The position numbers and the translations under genes are program-made. Below, piece after piece: positions 12,800 through 17,433 of a stretch of DNA of 17,433 nucleotides. The DNA comes from JBEIHI01 sp964655245. GTDB taxonomy: Bacteria > Bdellovibrionota > UBA2394. The first letter of the stretch is position 1. Each line of letters begins with the position of its first letter. The notes beneath the pieces are model-generated. The model did not search any database and was not told the DNA's origin. It was given only the letters and a program-made list of their open reading frames with translations. The stretch is from positions 1-17,433 of the forward strand of contig CAZZLQ010000050.1 of NCBI GenBank assembly GCA_964655245.1, read 5' to 3'.

Positions 12800-15700
12800 T
12801 TACTTCTTTTTGCCGCGCCCCGCCGATTTGACTTTGTCACGACAAGCTGACTGAGGTCGTTTCTTCGAACCCACAGCATCTGCCGTTTGTGCTCTCAAAG
12901 AATCCTCGATCAGCTTTTTTTGCCCTAAAGCCAAAAGATTTTCGCGACGAATGAGTTCCCGATCAGCACCGTCCAGTTTCAGCTGCTTCGAATCAATCAA
13001 CGCCATGACCGCATCTGCTTGAGCAGCCAAGGGAAGTTGGGAAATCTCCGCGATCTTTCGGAACACTTTACGCTGCTGAGAATCAGAAAGAGCTTTTTCC
13101 AGGAAGAAAGTCACTTCACTGGCTTGAGAGGCCTTCACCAGCAGAACATCCGCGAAGTTAATCAAATCAAACACGCTTTGCGATGAACCCATCGCCTTGA
13201 ATGCTGAAAGCATCAGGAGTGATTGAGGCCTCATTCTCAAATGAGTCAGCTTCAGAACTCGATTGAGCAACTCCTCAAGCGTAATCTGCCCCGAAATCCA
13301 CGCTTCAAAATCCGCGGTAGGATCTGCCGTCAATCGATCAGCGAGGCGATTGCCCACAGCATCCGCATGCAAATATTCAATCGCTCGACGAGAACCCCTT
13401 GGATCAACGAGACTTTGCGCAAGGGCCTTGGCAAAGTCGACTCTCAGATCCCGGGTTTGTTTATCCTTCAAACGATTTTCAAAATGCTCCACCATCTGAT
13501 TAAAGAGACGCGGATCCTGAGTCTTGTGAATCATCCAAATCTCATTATTGCCCCCTGACAATCCAGCAAAGCTTGAGTTTCCGCTACCAAAGACGAGCCA
13601 ATAGATGGGCTTGCCCTTGGCATCAACCCCTTGCCCGGCGAGAAACTTCATATGCATCTTGGCTTCAAGATTTTTTGTTTCGTCCACTCGACCGTTCCAT
13701 GTCGCCACAACTTCATCTTTCTGAAGACCCATCGGAATAAGTGCCTGCCCAGTTCCACGATCTGACTGAAGATCACCTCGGAAGTCCCTCGCTAAAAGTC
13801 CCATAAAAAATGGGGCCTTCGAATAAGGCTCCGTCGAGAAATGATCATCAAAAATCATGTGACGTTTGGCCCCCGCCGCAATCTGCTTTTGCAAAATACC
13901 AGCTAGCTTGGAATCACTGAAAACAAACTGCTGAGCATAAATCGATTTCAACTGAATTCCCTCAAGAGACTTTTGCAACATATCAGCAACATCTCCAGAT
14001 CCAGCAAAGGGCGCAAAGCCTATGGTCCAAGAGGCTCCCGTCTTATCCGTGAAGGTTCTAGCCTGAGGCCATGATTCTCGCGACGTCTTGGTCGCCCACC
14101 CCTCATGCAATAAAGCAAACTCCTGATCGAGATTTTCCACGATCTCTCGCTCTGTGAAGCGCAGCATGAAGTTCACGTTGGCTTCGGCCATTTTTTGATT
14201 TCCAACAAAGTCCCCGTAAATATCAGAGGTTGTTGCGTTCGCCGATGTGACGACGGCCTCCGCCGCGTCAACAGTGAGGTACTTGATGTGCATGATGGCC
14301 ATCTTGCGTTTCGGAATCAAAACAGGCTTGATCTTGGCTCGTCGCAGCCTTCCCAGCTGTTTGTGGCGCGATGAAACTCTCAACTGGAGTCGCTCGAAGT
14401 GCTCAGGCAGCAAGGACTGAGCGCCGTCGGCATTTTCAAACAAGAAATCGCGCTGTTCATCTAGAGGCAGCGTCTTGAGCCATGCATTGACCTCATCAAC
14501 CGTTTTCCACGGAAGATCTCGATAGTTGGAGCCTTCCAAAACAATCTGGACTTGATCTGGGCCCAATCGTTTTGCAGCGGAAATCAGCTCACTGACAATC
14601 CCCTCATCTTCTAAATCGTACATCACAAGATGAACCGACTTCTTTGCCTTCTTCAACAACGCGATCATCTCGCGTCCAAAATCAGCACCTTCCTGGTTCG
14701 GACCAGCCCAGTTCAGCAGCAATTCGTTATTGAAAACTACTTTCGGAAGCTCAAGCGCTTCATCCACAGGAGAGGATTCAAGAATCTTATGCTCTTTGTA
14801 GTATTTCTCATTCAAAAGCTGGGCGGCCTGCAATCGGGCCTCTGACATTCCTGTATTGCGGTAGCGTTCATAGGAGCCACTCAAGCCGAGGAAAATGAGA
14901 TTCTTCTCGATAAATTTCTTAATCGCCTTTTCTTTGAACCCCGCTTTTCGGAGGACCTCTTTGAATTTCTCCAAGGTTCCACGGAAGTCCACTTCCACAC
15001 CTCGAAAAACCCAATACATCTTTTGAATATCTTTCTTATGGAGTCGAACATCCGCCTCAAACTGAGACAAAATCTGCGGTAGGAATTCCAAATAAGACTC
15101 GGGAGAGTAGTTCTTTATCTCAATGGACTCGCCCGTCTTCAAAAGCAAGTCCACCACTCGCAACCGAGTGCCCGACATCACAGGAACTTCAAATCCAGCA
15201 ATGTTCTCAAGCCCGACACTTCCTGACTTGAATCCTCGAGACTCAAGATGGCGACCGACCATGGCGATCTCTAACTGCGCATAGTTACCGAGCACATACG
15301 AAGATCCCTTGCCTGCATCAGAGGCAATCTTCTTTAGGCCTCTCACCCCCGCTCGTGTCCCTTCCCGAATCCATCGGAAGTAGTTTTGAACCTTCACGGA
15401 ATCTCGACCCAATGCGAAGATGACCGATCGTGCCGAGTCTCCACGGCCATCCGACAGATCCATCACGAACAAGCAAAGACCTTCAAAAGCTTCAAAACGC
15501 TCTTGCCCATCAAAAGGGAAAGAAAAACTTCCACCGTAGAGCGTTTCAAAAACAACAGCTGAAGCACCCCAGTCCTGGACTGCCTTCCAAACAGCGTCCT
15601 CACCCAAATACTCCCGAGCCAACTGAAACCCAATCAAAGCATCGTGAGACCATGAGTGCAAGAAGCTCCATTTCTTGGGCGCATTGGCCAGGAAATCCAA

Positions 15701-17433
15701 AACTTTCTCAAGATAGGCAGATTCCTTCTGAGCATTTCTCTCTTGTCGTCCCTCGACTTCAAGCTGAAACGCCTGCATGTCGTTGGCTCGAACTTCAGAG
15801 ATCCGATCCTCGGAGATTCTGAGCTTCAACTCTTCTGCTGAAAGCTGAGAGGCAGGAATCACTTTATAAGCGGCTCTGCGAGCCGATGAGATATTTTGAA
15901 GTCTCGAAATCAACTTCGCTCGATCTTTCAAAAAGGAGCGCCACTCCTCCGGATCAGTCGATGCCAACATCCGATTGATCTCAGCCTCGGTAATTCCAAA
16001 CTCCCCTTCCAAATCTTGAAGGGCTTCAGGGTCTTGGCTTCGCAAAACCTCAATCGTTGTCGCAAAGCTTTGAGCGCGAGCTTCCACACGTCGATCTTGA
16101 TCTTGTTCCTGACGCTGCCGCTCTCGCTTTTTCTTCTGCAATGCCAGTCGTTGTAATTTCTTTTGATGAAGAGCTGGAGGATTGATGGCAAAAATACCAT
16201 CGAACTCTCCGGGAACATGGTGGATCAAGTCGTGGACCAGATCCTTCAGACGAACATCTTCCGTTACATTCTTTCCACGGTGATCCCAAATAGTGACTTT
16301 GGCATAATGTCTTTTGAACTCAACCGATGAAATAGAGTCTCCAGGACTGCGAATAAAGTCCGAAGCCGTGCGACCTCGAGACGAGCCTCGATTTTTATCT
16401 AACTCTGCAAATCCATCTTTTGGAACAAAGCTGACTTCCCGCTTCAAGCGAAGCTTGAATTTACTCGGAAGATTCATTCCCGCTTTAGGAATCGTAATGT
16501 AACCCAAGGCCTCTAAGGTATCTGCTTGGTTGGCTGTCAGCCCCGCGCGGTGGAAGGGGTTCTTCTCATCATAAACAAATCCATCGTTGTCTGACCAAAA
16601 CCATGTACTCAAAAACTTTTTGAGCATGTCTTGTGGCACACCATCGGTGGATAGAATTCGATAGATGACTTCGGACCGAAGTTGATAGGCACCCATATGG
16701 CCTGCAGCGATGAAATGCATATTGAGCAAAATATTCTCAAGATCAGCGCCCCACTCCGCATAACGCTTCAGGAAATCTTGCTCCCGTCCGGCCTGCCGAA
16801 TCTTTTGGGCATGAACCTTGGTGATGTGAACCATCTGAGCCAACAGTTTATAAGGGTGCTCAATCGCCCAGGAGCCCCGACCCAGCTCTTGCCCATAAGG
16901 CTGTTTGAAGCTCGGAGCCGCTGACAGAACTCGTGAGATAATCTGAAACTCATCCTCGGGCAACTGAGGCACAACTTGTCGAACGAGCATATCGCGGGAA
17001 ATGAAAACAGAGCCCGCATCCAGTCGCTTATCAAAGAGAGGGCCAAAGGTATTCACGGCAACATAATAAATGAGTTTATCTTCAATCCATCGCGCTCCTC
17101 GCTCGGTAAACGCAGAACGCTCCTGAGCCGCATCTCTTCTCTCCTCAGGTCTGACGCCATCAAGACCCCCTAAGATCTCACGAGTCTTCGGGTCCTTCTT
17201 CCCAAACATTTCATCAATCACCTGACGAACGATATCGCGGACGCTCAGCTGAGCGACGCCAGCCTTCATCTGTTCCTGCACTCGAGAATTAATTTCGGGA
17301 GCGGCATGAATGAGCAAAATATACGCCGCTAAATTTTTTACAAACCACGTCTCTTGATTGGGACTCAAATCAGAGAAGCCCAAAAGAGGGCTTGAAAGCA
17401 TCATGCGCTTGATGTTGGAGCGCAAATTGGAGG
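12800..17433 (-). CDS. Giant phospholipase D-family protein with a PD-(D/E)XK-like segment (5' end outside window)
   Basis: The frame is open to the window edge; numbering here counts the TTG at 17425 as residue 1, giving 1541 residues, but the true start is probably further upstream. Two HKD motifs mark a phospholipase D superfamily catalytic unit at about 898-1320: H1046-I-K1048-Y-L-T-V-D1053 with TSAN (1060-1063), and H1258-M-K1260 with FGSGNSS (1279-1285). In the second the expected Asp after HxK is not in place. Upstream, E719, D759, E769-I-K771 and Q788 are spaced like a PD-(D/E)XK nuclease core. Residues 420-450 are highly charged and may form a coiled coil. The rest of the N-terminal 700 residues is unrecognised. 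The C-terminus is Lys/Arg-rich. No signal peptide is visible, but the N-terminus is missing. Nuclease, phospholipase or toxin roles are possible; none is proven. Confidence 0.75.
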   Translation of the reverse strand, partial: SNLRSNIKRMMLSSPLLGFSDLSPNQETWFVKNLAAYILLIHAAPEINSRVQEQMKAGVAQLSVRDIVRQVIDEMFGKKDPKTREILGGLDGVRPEERRDAAQERSAFTERGARWIEDKLIYYVAVNTFGPLFDKRLDAGSVFISRDMLVRQVVPQLPEDEFQIISRVLSAAPSFKQPYGQELGRGSWAIEHPYKLLAQMVHITKVHAQKIRQAGREQDFLKRYAEWGADLENILLNMHFIAAGHMGAYQLRSEVIYRILSTDGVPQDMLKKFLSTWFWSDNDGFVYDEKNPFHRAGLTANQADTLEALGYITIPKAGMNLPSKFKLRLKREVSFVPKDGFAELDKNRGSSRGRTASDFIRSPGDSISSVEFKRHYAKVTIWDHRGKNVTEDVRLKDLVHDLIHHVPGEFDGIFAINPPALHQKKLQRLALQKKKRERQRQEQDQDRRVEARAQSFATTIEVLRSQDPEALQDLEGEFGITEAEINRMLASTDPEEWRSFLKDRAKLISRLQNISSARRAAYKVIPASQLSAEELKLRISEDRISEVRANDMQAFQLEVEGRQERNAQKESAYLEKVLDFLANAPKKWSFLHSWSHDALIGFQLAREYLGEDAVWKAVQDWGASAVVFETLYGGSFSFPFDGQERFEAFEGLCLFVMDLSDGRGDSARSVIFALGRDSVKVQNYFRWIREGTRAGVRGLKKIASDAGKGSSYVLGNYAQLEIAMVGRHLESRGFKSGSVGLENIAGFEVPVMSGTRLRVVDLLLKTGESIEIKNYSPESYLEFLPQILSQFEADVRLHKKDIQKMYWVFRGVEVDFRGTLEKFKEVLRKAGFKEKAIKKFIEKNLIFLGLSGSYERYRNTGMSEARLQAAQLLNEKYYKEHKILESSPVDEALELPKVVFNNELLLNWAGPNQEGADFGREMIALLKKAKKSVHLVMYDLEDEGIVSELISAAKRLGPDQVQIVLEGSNYRDLPWKTVDEVNAWLKTLPLDEQRDFLFENADGAQSLLPEHFERLQLRVSSRHKQLGRLRRAKIKPVLIPKRKMAIMHIKYLTVDAAEAVVTSANATTSDIYGDFVGNQKMAEANVNFMLRFTEREIVENLDQEFALLHEGWATKTSRESWPQARTFTDKTGASWTIGFAPFAGSGDVADMLQKSLEGIQLKSIYAQQFVFSDSKLAGILQKQIAAGAKRHMIFDDHFSTEPYSKAPFFMGLLARDFRGDLQSDRGTGQALIPMGLQKDEVVATWNGRVDETKNLEAKMHMKFLAGQGVDAKGKPIYWLVFGSGNSSFAGLSGGNNEIWMIHKTQDPRLFNQMVEHFENRLKDKQTRDLRVDFAKALAQSLVDPRGSRRAIEYLHADAVGNRLADRLTADPTADFEAWISGQITLEELLNRVLKLTHLRMRPQSLLMLSAFKAMGSSQSVFDLINFADVLLVKASQASEVTFFLEKALSDSQQRKVFRKIAEISQLPLAAQADAVMALIDSKQLKLDGADRELIRRENLLALGQKKLIEDSLRAQTADAVGSKKRPQSACRDKVKSAGRGKKK

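Noticed and set aside
12658..12879. Minus-strand frame of 73 codons spanning the dapF leader
   Set aside because: It overlaps both the giant gene and dapF out of frame, has no ribosome binding site and looks like a shadow.

Overview
The window looks like a chromosomal segment of a Gram-negative bacterium that degrades short-chain and branched-chain acyl-CoAs. The evidence is a compact beta-oxidation gene set, a B12-binding mutase subunit, diaminopimelate epimerase and a class II CCA-adding enzyme. Two small proteins without a recognised family, a very large putative nuclease, and the overall gene style are reminiscent of Bdellovibrionota or other former Deltaproteobacteria. That placement is an inference by eye; no rRNA or other taxonomic marker is present. 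No tRNA, rRNA, CRISPR array, IS element or prophage gene was seen, and no gene-free stretch exceeds 300 bases.

Left part (1-8166): the C-terminal end of an unknown plus-strand gene overlaps tail to tail with a minus-strand alpha/beta hydrolase. Behind the hydrolase lies a long minus-strand operon, read from 8166 downwards: thiolase, 3-hydroxybutyryl-CoA dehydrogenase, enoyl-CoA hydratase, butyryl-CoA-type acyl-CoA dehydrogenase, a second acyl-CoA dehydrogenase, a free-standing B12-binding mutase subunit, a third acyl-CoA dehydrogenase, then perhaps the hydrolase. Spacing is tight: 13 nt, a 1-nt overlap (TAATG), 15 nt, 68 nt, then two ATGA overlaps on either side of the B12 subunit. Together the enzymes can turn butyryl-CoA into two acetyl-CoA. 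The B12 subunit suggests entry of isobutyryl-CoA or disposal of methylmalonyl-CoA from valine, isoleucine or odd-chain substrates, although the catalytic mutase subunit is not in the window.

Middle (8167-11829): a 75-nt divergent spacer carries a good promoter for a CCA tRNA nucleotidyltransferase that would give an almost leaderless mRNA. This gene converges on a minus-strand pair: a long, VLCAD/ACAD9-like acyl-CoA dehydrogenase followed by a 48-residue, very basic small protein. A strong hairpin surrounds the dehydrogenase stop codon. A 68-residue hypothetical protein is divergent from the long dehydrogenase.

Right part (11840-17433): minus-strand dapF lies downstream of a giant minus-strand gene (at least 1541 residues, 5' end outside the window). 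This protein carries two HKD phospholipase D motifs near its C-terminal third. Upstream of them is a previously unannounced PD-(D/E)XK-like signature, so it is a candidate two-nuclease protein. The dapF leader can fold so that its Shine-Dalgarno sequence is paired, and a possible internal promoter would remove one arm of that fold. The giant protein and the dapF leader are the two places most worth a second look.
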